Origin: Asaia bogorensis
GTDB lineage: Bacteria > Pseudomonadota > Alphaproteobacteria > Acetobacterales > Acetobacteraceae
Reading direction: 5' to 3'
NCBI RefSeq assembly: GCF_900465345.1
Contig: NZ_UEGO01000004.1
Coordinates: forward strand, 1-64,000
DNA: 64,000 nucleotides
A program made the position numbers and the translations under genes. The notes below the pieces were generated by a model, which searched no databases, was not told the origin of the DNA, and was given only the letters and a program-made list of their open reading frames with translations. Position 1 is the stretch's first letter. Each line of letters starts with the position of its first letter. Positions 46,858-55,354 of this stretch are shown here, piece by piece.

Positions 46858-48210
46858 TCAGACATCAAGCAGCAGGCGACGGGGGTCCTCGACATATTGC
46901 TTGACGCGCACAAGGAAGCTGACCGCCTCGCGCCCATCGACCATGCGATGATCATAGGACAGGGCCACATACATCATCGGACGGATGACCACCTGACCAT
47001 CCACGGCGACCGGGCGGTCCTGAATGGCGTGCATCCCCAGAATACCCGATTGCGGCGGATTGAGGATCGGGGTGGAGAGCAACGAGCCGAACACGCCGCC
47101 ATTGGTGATGGAGAATGTGCCGCGTGACAGCTCGTCGAGCTTGAGCGTGCCAGCGCGTGCGCGCGCACCATAATCGTTGATATGGCGCTCCAGCTCAGCA
47201 AAGCTCATCTGATCGGCATCATGAAGCACCGGCACGACCAGCCCGCGCTCGCTACCCACAGCGATGCCCAGATTGACGAAGCGACGATAGATGATCTCGT
47301 CACCCTCGATCGTGGCGTTGATCGCCGGGAATTCCTGAAGCGCACGGATACAGGCGCGCGCAAAGATCGACATGAAGCCCAGCTTCACGCCATGCTTCTT
47401 CTCGAAAATCTCGCGATATTCGGCGCGCAGGGCCTTGGCCGCGCTCATATCCACCTCGTTGAAGGTGGTGAGAATGGCTGCCGTATTCTGCGCATCCTTG
47501 AGGCGGCGAGCAATGGTCTGGCGCAGGCGCGTCATGGGGACGCGCTGCTCACGGCTGTCCTGCTCGGTCTTGCCCAGCAGGGTCGCAAGGGCGCTGGCCA
47601 CCGCCGGTGAGGGGGCCGCCGGGTTATAGGCCGGTTCGGGCGTAGCCGTCTGTGCGGGGGCTGCACCGGGTGCAGTTGCGGGCTTCTGCTCCATATGGGT
47701 CAGCACGTCACCCTTGGTCACACGACCATCCAGACCGGTGCCATGTGTCACGGATGACGGGTCGATATGTTCCTCCGCCATGAGGCGAGACGCTGCGGGC
47801 ATAGGCTCATGCCGGGTGGCACCTGCCGCGCCTTGCGCCGCCACAGCAGGCTGGGCCTGCACGGGCTGGGCCGAACCAGACTGTACCGGGGCAGACTGTA
47901 CCGGCGCCGACTGGCCCGAAGCCGAGGCAGGCGACGGAGCCGGCTTGTCGGCGGGTTTGGCATCGGCCTTGCCATTGGGGTCCAGCGTACCGAGCACGCT
48001 GCCAACAGCCACTTCGGCCCCCGAGGCCATAAGGTCATGGCCGAGCACCCCGGCCTGCGGCGCGGGAACCTCGACACTGATCTTGTCGGTTTCGAGCTCG
48101 ACAACAGGCTCATCGGCGGCCACGGCCTGGCCGGGTTGTTTCAGCCAGCGGGTTATCGTCGCTGATGTGACACTCTCACCCAGAACCGGCACCCTTATCT
48201 CGACCGACAT
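46858..48210 (-). CDS. sucB: Dihydrolipoyllysine succinyltransferase (E2)
   Basis: Core of the 2-oxoglutarate dehydrogenase complex. The 450 residues begin with a lipoyl domain ([18 protein letters not shown]; lipoyl Lys in [14 protein letters not shown]), then a Pro/Ala-rich linker with repeated SAPVQ units, a peripheral-subunit binding domain ([30 protein letters not shown]) and the catalytic domain ending in [21 protein letters not shown] at 48210 is the second of two adjacent ATGs, five bases after AGGGAG. It is followed 40 bases on by lpd. Confidence 0.95.
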   Translation of the reverse strand: MSVEIRVPVLGESVTSATITRWLKQPGQAVAADEPVVELETDKISVEVPAPQAGVLGHDLMASGAEVAVGSVLGTLDPNGKADAKPADKPAPSPASASGQSAPVQSAPVQSGSAQPVQAQPAVAAQGAAGATRHEPMPAASRLMAEEHIDPSSVTHGTGLDGRVTKGDVLTHMEQKPATAPGAAPAQTATPEPAYNPAAPSPAVASALATLLGKTEQDSREQRVPMTRLRQTIARRLKDAQNTAAILTTFNEVDMSAAKALRAEYREIFEKKHGVKLGFMSIFARACIRALQEFPAINATIEGDEIIYRRFVNLGIAVGSERGLVVPVLHDADQMSFAELERHINDYGARARAGTLKLDELSRGTFSITNGGVFGSLLSTPILNPPQSGILGMHAIQDRPVAVDGQVVIRPMMYVALSYDHRMVDGREAVSFLVRVKQYVEDPRRLLLDV

Positions 48211-48702
48211 CATCTCTCCCTTAGCCCGCTCGGACTTCTGTCGTGCGTCTGTTCGACCCGCCATGCCATGACGGCCTGAGACTGGCGACCATAAACAGGA
48301 ACAACCGCCATGCCTACTCCGGCACAGCTGTCACATCGTGCTGAAATGGGGATGAGTGGCCGGAAATGTCAGGTTCCACCGCCCAGGGGACCCATTCCGC
48401 CCCCTGATTTCACCCGATTGTGACGCGACAATCCTGCAAGGCGCGGTCTTTCATCCTGCCTCGACGGCTTTGCCTGAACCCGGAACGCGCATGCCCTTGC
48501 GGTCAGGGTGTGTGCGCCCAAAAAAAATAACCACGAAACCTGTGCGCCATCTTGTCGTGTTTCCATTTCTGCCCCGACAGGATGGCGCGTGTCAGAGGCG
48601 GCGCTCATCTGCCTTTCGTCGACGCTGCCCCTGATTTTCAAGCATCCCGCTCCCAGAAACCCACGACGCTTTCAAGTCCCAGACCCCGAGGTTCGCTGCA
48701 TC
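48211..48702. other. Intergenic region between sucB and xylulokinase genes
   Basis: Divergent promoter region of about 490 bases. No gene is supported; frames on either strand extend the flanking genes without conserved sequence. A GC-rich patch with CCGCCCCCT/AGGGGA (about 48378-48403) is like other dispersed palindromes. Confidence 0.45.
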
Positions 48703-50193
48703 ATGGCATCTGACACGCCCTCCAACGCCACTGCCGGTACTTATCTTGGCATTGATCTTGGCACGTCCGGAATCAAGGCCGTTCTGGTCGATACGAACCA
48801 GAAGGTACTGGCTGCCCATACCGAAAAACTCAATGTCAGCCGGCCGCATCCGGGCTGGAGCGAGCAGGACCCCGAGGACTGGTATGAAGCCACCCTGCGC
48901 GCGCTTGATGCGCTTCATGCCAGCCATCCGCATGAACTGGCCGAACTCCGTGGCATAGGCCTGTCGGGGCAACAGCATGGTGCCGTGCTCATGGGTGCGC
49001 AGGGCGAGGTCTTGCGCCCCTGCCTTCTGTGGAACGATACCCGGGCCGAGTCGGAGTGCTCGTTGTTCGAACATCGCTTTCCGCTCTGCCGCCAGATTAC
49101 CGGCAATATCGCCATGCCGGGATTTACCGCCCCCAAGGTCATGTGGGTGGCCCGTCACGAGCCGGAGATCTTTGCGAAGGTAACGCATGTCGTCCTCCCC
49201 AAGGCGTGGCTCAGGTTTCGTCTCACGGGCGCGCTGATCGACGATATGTCCGATGCTTCCGGCTCTCTCTGGCTCGATACCGGGCGGCGTCTGTGGTCCG
49301 ACGCAGCCCTTGAGGCCTCCGGGCTGCGTCTTGCCGCCATGCCCGCGCTTTGTGAGGGCACGGCGCCTGCCGGTCGCCTCGATGCGTCACTTGCCGCACG
49401 CTGGCGCATGAAAGAAGCACCGGTCTTCGCGGGGGGCGCAGGGGATAATGCTGCGGGCGCTGTCGGGCTTGGGGCCATTCACACGGGTGATGCCTTTCTT
49501 TCCCTGGGCACATCGGGGGTGATCTGGGTCACGACCGACAGTTTCCATCCGGGCGGCAACCACGCCATTCACTCCTTCTGCCATGCTGTCCCCGATCAGT
49601 GGCATCAGATGGGTGTCACACTCTCGGCAGCGGCTTCGCTTGCCTGGTGGTCGCGTGTCACCGGCCTTGACGAAAAGACCCTCCTTGCCGAATTGCCCGA
49701 CGCTCCGCTTGCCCCCTCGCCCGTGTTGTTTGCCCCTTATCTGTCGGGCGAACGCACGCCGCATAATGATGGCACGGTACGCGGCGGATTTGTCGGGCTT
49801 ACGCAGGACACGACACGCGCCCAGATGACACAGGCCGTGCTTGAAGGCGTCGCCTTCTCGTTTCGCGACGCACTGGAGGGACTCGCCGAGTCCGGCACCG
49901 TGATCACTGAAGCGGATGTGATTGGCGGAGGGTCTCGCAGCCCGCTCTGGACCGCCATTCTCGCCAGCGTTCTGGGGGTCAGGCTGCATCGTCTGGCCAA
50001 TGGCGAGCAGGGCGGCGCGTTCGGCGCAGCACGGCTCGCCCGCATTGCCGTTACGGGCGAGGAGGTCGCCAGTGTCTGCCTGCCGCCAGAGCGCGTGGCC
50101 ACCATCACGCCGGATGAAACACTGAGTGGCCCCTATCGTGCAGCCTATGCGCGGTACAGAGCGCTTTATCCGGCGCTCAAATCCATTCCCTGA
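48703..50193 (+). CDS. xylB: Xylulokinase
   Basis: Phosphorylates D-xylulose to xylulose 5-phosphate for the pentose phosphate pathway. The 496 residues form a FGGY kinase: TYLGIDLGTSGIKAVLVD at the start, GIGLSGQQHGAVL, LLWNDTRAESE, the GAGDNAAGAVG region, LSLGTSGVIWV and SRSPLWTAILASVL late in the chain. The ATG at 48703 follows GAGG by 10 bases. The sole pentose gene in the area; a link to D-arabitol or xylitol oxidation products is plausible in this group but is inference. Confidence 0.93.
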   Translation: MASDTPSNATAGTYLGIDLGTSGIKAVLVDTNQKVLAAHTEKLNVSRPHPGWSEQDPEDWYEATLRALDALHASHPHELAELRGIGLSGQQHGAVLMGAQGEVLRPCLLWNDTRAESECSLFEHRFPLCRQITGNIAMPGFTAPKVMWVARHEPEIFAKVTHVVLPKAWLRFRLTGALIDDMSDASGSLWLDTGRRLWSDAALEASGLRLAAMPALCEGTAPAGRLDASLAARWRMKEAPVFAGGAGDNAAGAVGLGAIHTGDAFLSLGTSGVIWVTTDSFHPGGNHAIHSFCHAVPDQWHQMGVTLSAAASLAWWSRVTGLDEKTLLAELPDAPLAPSPVLFAPYLSGERTPHNDGTVRGGFVGLTQDTTRAQMTQAVLEGVAFSFRDALEGLAESGTVITEADVIGGGSRSPLWTAILASVLGVRLHRLANGEQGGAFGAARLARIAVTGEEVASVCLPPERVATITPDETLSGPYRAAYARYRALYPALKSIP

Positions 50194-50243
50194 TCATCCC
50201 ACGCCGGAATGGGCAAGCGCCGGCGACGGCTTGAATACGTTTC

Positions 50244-51095
50244 TCAGGGCTCGGCCGGACAGACCCGGCCGATAAATCGCTGCAACACGGCAAGCCCACC
50301 GCTCTCGATCAGGGTGGAATGGCTGCCCTGTTGCGTCGTCCAGATCTGTTTCGGCTCGGGGGCGGCCTCGAATACTGCGAGGCTCTGGGCCGGTGGCACC
50401 GTATGGTCCTGCAATGTGCGCATCACCAGCAACGGCATTTTCAATGCGGGAATACGGCCAAGCGTATCGAAGCGGCTGCGCAGGAGAAGCCGGACCGGCA
50501 TGTAGGGATAACGTGAGGCGGCCACATCCACGATGCTCGTGTAGGGCGCATCCAGAACAAGCCCGGCTGCCGGGAAAGCCAGAGCCGTGCGCAGGGCCAC
50601 ATTCGTGCCCAGGGACTCCCCATACAGGATGATCTGTCTCGGCTCGATGCCCTGCTCGCGCAGGAACGCCATTCCGGCAGCGGCATCCATCATCAGACCC
50701 GCTTCTCCCGGCTTGCCGGGATTACCGCCGTAACCGCGATACTCAACAGCCAGAAGCCCGGTGTTTCCTTGCGCCATAAGGGCCAGACGGCGCGCCCGGC
50801 TGGCAATCGTCCCGGCATTGCCGTGCAGATACATGATGACCGGCCCCTGCCCGACCGGCGGCCGGTAATAGGCTGAAAGCGCCAGCCCATCCTGCGTGTG
50901 CAGGGTGACGCGACGCGCGCCGTCGATCAGATCGTCGGGGCTGGCGAGGGGTGTGGTGTCGGCTGGGAAAACCAGACTGTCCTGACGCAGGTACAGAAAC
51001 GCCCCCATGACGAGATAGGCAAGAATGATGAGACCGACAAAAAGGGAGAGATATCTGATCAATTCAAGGGTCTCGGAACCAATGCGACGATACAA
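50244..51095 (-). CDS. Membrane-anchored alpha/beta-hydrolase (Bem46/ABHD13-like)
   Basis: A 283-residue protein with one N-terminal transmembrane helix (YLSLFVGLIILAYLVMGAFL) followed by an alpha/beta-hydrolase domain. YLHGNAGTIASRARRLA contains the oxyanion-hole HGNAG; the nucleophile elbow is ILYGESLGTNVAL; VMRTLQDHTVPP holds the acid and QGSHSTLI the His. This pattern fits the Bem46/ABHD13 group of serine hydrolases of unclear substrate. The assumed start is TTG at 51095; an internal TTG before LIRYLSL is also possible. Confidence 0.8.
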   Translation of the reverse strand: MYRRIGSETLELIRYLSLFVGLIILAYLVMGAFLYLRQDSLVFPADTTPLASPDDLIDGARRVTLHTQDGLALSAYYRPPVGQGPVIMYLHGNAGTIASRARRLALMAQGNTGLLAVEYRGYGGNPGKPGEAGLMMDAAAGMAFLREQGIEPRQIILYGESLGTNVALRTALAFPAAGLVLDAPYTSIVDVAASRYPYMPVRLLLRSRFDTLGRIPALKMPLLVMRTLQDHTVPPAQSLAVFEAAPEPKQIWTTQQGSHSTLIESGGLAVLQRFIGRVCPAEP

Positions 51096-51149
51096 GCGTA
51101 AGCAGGGAGATGTGACCTGCCCATCCCCATATTGTCGAGAGCCGGATCG

Positions 51150-51683
51150 ATGAAATATTTATGGCCCTTACCCGTTTTTCTGGCTTTCCTCTCTACTGCC
51201 GTGATGGTGCAGGCTGCCGACAAGGCTCCCCCCAAGCCACTGCGCGCCTATCAGCATCTCTGGACAGACGACAAGGGCGTGAGCCACATCGCCCGTTGCC
51301 CGGTGTCGAATTTCTTTCTGAAAAGCATGTCGCCGCCTGCCGGACCTCAATGGCAAGACCCTATGGAGCCCCAGACGGCAACCGTGATGATGACCGTGCA
51401 GCCGCAGCACTGGAATGGCGCATGGCACCCCGACCCCAAGCCGCAATGGATTATCCCGCTCAAGGGGCGCTGGTGGGTGCGCGCCATGGACGGCACGCGC
51501 GTCGAAATGGGCCCGGGCGATATTCTTTTCGGTGAGGACCAGAATGTGCGCCCCATGGAAAGCGGCCCGTACAAGGGCAAGAAGGGCCATGACGCCGGCA
51601 ATGTGGGTGATGATGAAGTAACGCTTCTTGTCATTCAATCCGCCAACCCGCCCGAGCGCAACAAGCCTTGCCGCTACCACTGA
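51150..51683 (+). CDS. Exported cupin-domain protein
   Basis: A 177-residue protein with a signal peptide (MKYLWPLPVFLAFLSTAVMV, cleavage after QAA). The mature part resembles a small cupin barrel: GAWHPDPKPQWIIPLKGRWW for the first box and VEMGPGDILFGEDQN for the second. The single His in the first box and the absence of the full HxH..E set make metal binding uncertain. It is divergent from the hydrolase gene and its frame ends shortly before the LacI gene. Function unknown. Confidence 0.7.
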   Translation: MKYLWPLPVFLAFLSTAVMVQAADKAPPKPLRAYQHLWTDDKGVSHIARCPVSNFFLKSMSPPAGPQWQDPMEPQTATVMMTVQPQHWNGAWHPDPKPQWIIPLKGRWWVRAMDGTRVEMGPGDILFGEDQNVRPMESGPYKGKKGHDAGNVGDDEVTLLVIQSANPPERNKPCRYH

Positions 51684-51777
51684 GGGCCCTGCCCTTTCGT
51701 CACATCCGGCCTTATGCCCTGCACGCTGCGATCGGGCGGGATCGCGCAAGGGCCATGAACTGTGTCATGATCACGCC

Positions 51778-52782
51778 ATGACCAGACGTGTGATCACCTC
51801 TATCGATGTTGCCCGTCATGCCGGGGTTTCTCAATCGGCTGTTTCCCGCGCCTTTTCCACGACGGCCAGCATCTCGCCGGCCATGCGTGAACGCGTTTTC
51901 AAGGCGGCGGAAGAGCTCAACTATAAGCCTAACCGCATACCGGCCATCATGCTGACCGGCCGTTCGGGCATGATCGGCGTCATCGTCGGCGGGCTTGGCA
52001 ATCCCCTTTACGGTTATGCTCTAGAGAAGCTCTCCGCAGGCATCAGGGAGGCTGGTTTTCAGGTCCTGCTGGTTCAGGTCATTGATGACGTGACGCTCGA
52101 TGCTGCCCTCGACCAGCTTGCAAGCTATCGCGTGGACGCCCTTATCACGGCGCTGGCAATCGGCACTGAAGAGACGGTTCAGGCCATTTCGGCCCTGAAT
52201 ATTCCGGTCATCTGCTTCAACTCGGCGCTTACGGGGCCCGGAATCTCGTCGGTGCAATCCAGCAACATGAAATCCGGCCATCACGCGGCCACGCTTATGC
52301 ATAGTCTCAAGGTGAGACATCCCGTCTGGCTGGCTGGCCCTGTCCAGAATGCTGCATCTCGCGCGCGCGAAGCCGGGTTCATGCAGGGATGCGCCGAACA
52401 CGCGCTTGAGGTCACCCGGATTCAGGGTGCCGATGACTATCAATCGGGGTTTGACGCCATGTCGGCCGCCCTTGCACAGGGCCATCGCCCAGACGGGCTG
52501 TTTGCCAGTAATGACCTCATGGGATGCGGCGGACTCGATGCGATAAGACAACATACCGATCTGCGTTGCCCGGAGGATATCGTGGTAATTGGCTACGACA
52601 ATATCCCGCAGGCCGCGTGGCAAGCCTATCAACTCAGCAGCTTCGACCAGCGCCCCGATGCGCTGGTTACCGCGGCTCTGGACATTCTCGCCCGGTCCTT
52701 CTCCACCCCGGATGAGCGTCTGTCCGAACGTCACGAGATCGAAGCGGAACTCGTGCTCAGGCGCAGCACCGGGCGGGTGTAA
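51778..52782 (+). CDS. LacI-family transcriptional regulator
   Basis: A 334-residue sugar-type repressor. The N-terminal helix-turn-helix reads TSIDVARHAGVSQSAVSRAF with the hinge helix NYKPNRIPAIMLTGRS, and the effector domain contains IGVIVGGLGNPLYGYALEKL and PDGLFASNDLMGCGGLDAI typical of periplasmic-binding-like folds. The ATG at 51778 is used; the longer frame has no similarity. It lies upstream of the AroE-like gene, with a perfect palindrome at 52835 between them, probably its operator. Confidence 0.9.
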   Translation: MTRRVITSIDVARHAGVSQSAVSRAFSTTASISPAMRERVFKAAEELNYKPNRIPAIMLTGRSGMIGVIVGGLGNPLYGYALEKLSAGIREAGFQVLLVQVIDDVTLDAALDQLASYRVDALITALAIGTEETVQAISALNIPVICFNSALTGPGISSVQSSNMKSGHHAATLMHSLKVRHPVWLAGPVQNAASRAREAGFMQGCAEHALEVTRIQGADDYQSGFDAMSAALAQGHRPDGLFASNDLMGCGGLDAIRQHTDLRCPEDIVVIGYDNIPQAAWQAYQLSSFDQRPDALVTAALDILARSFSTPDERLSERHEIEAELVLRRSTGRV

Positions 52783-52834
52783 TTCATCCTGTAACACTTG
52801 AATTCTGCAACCATCTTTCCTTCTGGCGTTAGTT

Positions 52835-52848
52835 TGCATAGCTATGCA
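52835..52848. promoter_or_regulatory. Perfect 14-bp palindrome, candidate LacI-type operator
   Basis: TGCATAGCTATGCA lies 60 bases before the AroE-like start and just after the LacI gene. The symmetry, length and position fit a repressor site controlling the downstream dehydrogenase and transporter. Confidence 0.55.
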
Positions 52849-52907
52849 TTTTGGGCCGGGATGAGGAGGCTCTGTGCTCCCATCCGGCCACTCCAGGAGA
52901 TTGCCGC

Positions 52908-53765
52908 ATGACAGACCGTTCCTTCCGTTCGATCCTGACCGGATCCTTTTCCACCCCCTGCGCCAAGAACCCCACCGTTGCGATGATGGAAGCGGGTTAC
53001 GCCAAGGCCGGTATCGACGCCCGATACATCAATTGCGATGTCAAACCGGAAAATCTGGCTGCCGCTATTGCTGGTGCAAAAGCGATGGAGTGGGCGGGAT
53101 TCAACTGCTCTATCCCTCACAAGATTGCCGTGATCGACCATCTCGATAATCTGGCTGAGTCAGCCAAAATCATCGGCGCGGTCAATTGCGTGCAGATCCG
53201 TGACGGCAAACTGACCGGCAACAACACGGATGGAAAAGGCTTTCTGGCTTCCCTGCGCAAGGTGACAGAGCCCAGAGGCAAGACCATCGTCATTCTGGGT
53301 GCGGGAGGGGCCGCGCGGGCCATTGCAGTGGAACTGGCCCTCGCCGGTGCCGCCAGAATCACCATAGCCAATCGCAGCCCCGACAAGGCTCAGGCCATTG
53401 CCCGGCTTCTCACCGAGAACAGCAAGGTCGAGGCCCATGCCACGACATGGGAGGGCGAGTTCGTCGTGCCGGAGGGCACGGATGTGCTGATCAACGCGAC
53501 CTCCATCGGTCTGGGTGACGCCGAGGCAATACCCGCCGTAAAGGTTTCGAGCCTTGGTCATGCTTCCATCGTGGCCGATGTCATTCCCAACCCGCCCATG
53601 ACAAAGCTGCTGCGCGAAGCAAAGGCACAGGGCTGCCAGACGCTCGACGGCCTCGGCATGCTGGTCAATCAGGGCATCATCGGGGCGGAACTCGTGCTTG
53701 GTGCAAAGCTCTCGCCAGACATCATGGAAAAGACGCTCGCCACCCTGTTCGGGGCGCAGGACTGA
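52908..53765 (+). CDS. Divergent shikimate dehydrogenase family protein (AroE-like)
   Basis: A 285-residue NAD(P)-dependent shikimate-dehydrogenase-fold protein. Conserved catalytic residues are present: K72 in CSIPHK and D108 in GNNTDGKG, with nucleotide loop GAGGAARAIAVELA. The usual Ser-x-Ser of the substrate pocket is not seen: the equivalent segment reads TGSFSTPCAKNP, suggesting a substrate other than shikimate. AGGAG lies eight bases before the ATG. Context (LacI regulator before, sugar-porter after) points to a catabolic role, not aromatic biosynthesis. Confidence 0.82.
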   Translation: MTDRSFRSILTGSFSTPCAKNPTVAMMEAGYAKAGIDARYINCDVKPENLAAAIAGAKAMEWAGFNCSIPHKIAVIDHLDNLAESAKIIGAVNCVQIRDGKLTGNNTDGKGFLASLRKVTEPRGKTIVILGAGGAARAIAVELALAGAARITIANRSPDKAQAIARLLTENSKVEAHATTWEGEFVVPEGTDVLINATSIGLGDAEAIPAVKVSSLGHASIVADVIPNPPMTKLLREAKAQGCQTLDGLGMLVNQGIIGAELVLGAKLSPDIMEKTLATLFGAQD

Positions 53766-53786
53766 CCCCAAACGTCGATGAAGCCG

Positions 53787-53817
53787 AGAGAGCGCCGTGC
53801 CGACAAGGCGCCTCTCA
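53787..53817. repeat. Intercistronic hairpin before the MFS gene
   Basis: GAGAGCGCC and GGCGCCTCTC flank a short loop in the 95-base gap. It could modulate the relative expression of the two genes. Confidence 0.4.
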
Positions 53818-53860
53818 GGCTCACGACACCACACGCAACGCGCACCCGTCGAGGAGCAGG

Positions 53861-55312
53861 ATGATGACTGACTCACATGACGCGCAGCCGCCATCGCACC
53901 CCGAGACTGTCGAAGTGGCCCTGCGGCGCCTTGAAAAAGCGCCCGACCAGCGTGACCACGCGCATCGTATGGTGGCCCTTGCAGCAGCCATTGCTGCCAT
54001 TGGCGGACTGCTTTTCGGCTACGATACCGGCATCATCGCCTCAGCACTGATCTATATCACCCATAGTTTCAGCCTCGACAGCACGGGACAACAGGGCATC
54101 GCCGCGGCACTCAATCTGGGTGCCGTGTTCGGGGCAGTCATGAGCGGCCCGCTCTCAGACAGGATCGGCCGTCGCCCTTCGGTGGTAAGTGCCGCATTGG
54201 TCTTCATCCTTGCCTCACTGGGCTGTGCGCTCTCACCGGATGAAACATGGCTGATTGTCGCGCGCTTCGCGCTGGGCTGGGCCATAGGCGCCACAACACA
54301 GATCGTCCCCGTCTATGTGGCTGAACTGGCCCCGGCCGAGCGTCGTGGCGGGCTGGTTTCACTCTTCCAGCTTGTCTTCTCGCTTGGGCTGCTCGTCGCA
54401 TTCTTCACAGGGTATTTTCTCGCCGGACCTGCCGATTGCTGGCGCCTGATGTTCGGGCTTGGTGTCATCCCGGCGATCTTGCTGGCTCTGGGCATGATGT
54501 TTCTGCCCGAAAGCCCGCGCTGGCTGCTCGAACAGGGGCGCGAGGCGCAGGCTGTGGCCGTGCTGTATCGCCTGCGCGGTCATCACGAACCCATCCGTCA
54601 GGAGCTTGACGCCTTGCGTGATGCGCAAGCGAAATCCGCCGACATACCCGGCTGGTCGGCCCTGCGTGCACGCTGGCTCCGCCCGGCGCTGATTGCTGCT
54701 ATCGGGCTTGCTGCGCTGTCACAGCTTTCGGGCCCGAATGTGATTGTCTATTATGCGCCGATCATTCTTTCCGAGGCCGGGCTGGGCCATGCGGCCTCGC
54801 TTCTCACCTCGGTCGGCGTGGGGGTCACATCGACAATAACCACCCTCATGGGGATCATGCTGATCGACCGTGTCGGCAGACGACGCATGCTGCTGGTCAT
54901 GCTTCCTTTTGCTGCCCTCGCCCTGTTCGGGCTTGGGGCCTTGTTTCTTGACCACGCGCCCCTTGGCGGAACACGGCTCGTCCTCGTCATTATTGCGCTG
55001 CTGGCCTATATCTTTTTCAATTTCGGCTCGCTCTCCGTCGCGGTCTGGCTGATCGCCTCCGAGGTTTTTCCGCTGATCATACGCAGCAAGGCCATGGGGC
55101 TCGCCAGCGCCACAGTCTGGCTGTCTGACACGCTGGTCTCGCTGTTCACCCTGTCACTGGTCCATGATCTGGGGCGCAGCGGCACATTCTGGCTTTTCGG
55201 CGCTATCAACGCCCTCGCTTTCCTGTTCGTCCTGCGCTTTGTGCCCGAGACGAAAGGCACCACGCTCGAAGCTATCGAGACCCGTTTGCGTGAGGGGCAT
55301 TTCCGCCCCTGA
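53861..55312 (+). CDS. MFS sugar-porter family transporter
   Basis: A 483-residue proton-linked carrier with twelve helices. Sugar-porter signatures: GGLLFGYDTGIIASALIYI, DRIGRRP in loop 2, PESPRWLLEQGRE after helix 6, DRVGRRRM in loop 8 and PETKGTTLEAIE at the end. GAGGAGC precedes two adjacent ATGs (53861, 53864). Fungal quinate permeases belong to the same family, which is compatible with a polyol, sugar or quinate-like substrate of the neighbouring dehydrogenase; the real substrate is unknown. Confidence 0.9.
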   Translation: MMTDSHDAQPPSHPETVEVALRRLEKAPDQRDHAHRMVALAAAIAAIGGLLFGYDTGIIASALIYITHSFSLDSTGQQGIAAALNLGAVFGAVMSGPLSDRIGRRPSVVSAALVFILASLGCALSPDETWLIVARFALGWAIGATTQIVPVYVAELAPAERRGGLVSLFQLVFSLGLLVAFFTGYFLAGPADCWRLMFGLGVIPAILLALGMMFLPESPRWLLEQGREAQAVAVLYRLRGHHEPIRQELDALRDAQAKSADIPGWSALRARWLRPALIAAIGLAALSQLSGPNVIVYYAPIILSEAGLGHAASLLTSVGVGVTSTITTLMGIMLIDRVGRRRMLLVMLPFAALALFGLGALFLDHAPLGGTRLVLVIIALLAYIFFNFGSLSVAVWLIASEVFPLIIRSKAMGLASATVWLSDTLVSLFTLSLVHDLGRSGTFWLFGAINALAFLFVLRFVPETKGTTLEAIETRLREGHFRP

Positions 55313-55335
55313 TACGCTTCCTGACCCGAAGCGAG

Positions 55336-55354
55336 GGGCCTGTAGCTCAGACGG
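55336..55354 (+). other. tRNA 5'-end-like fragment
   Basis: GGGCCTGTAGCTCAGACGG resembles the acceptor strand and D-arm start of a tRNA (most like tRNA-Ile), but no anticodon arm or T-arm follows. It overlaps the stop codon of the Bcr/CflA gene. It may be a remnant or chance. Confidence 0.3.

Noticed and set aside
45402-46904. Rightward open frame of 500 codons opposite lpd
   Set aside because: Antisense of lpd; the protein has no domain character.
48508-48702. N-terminal extension of xylulokinase
   Set aside because: The frame is open to 48508 but the added residues show no kinase similarity; the ATG at 48703 fits the FGGY family start.
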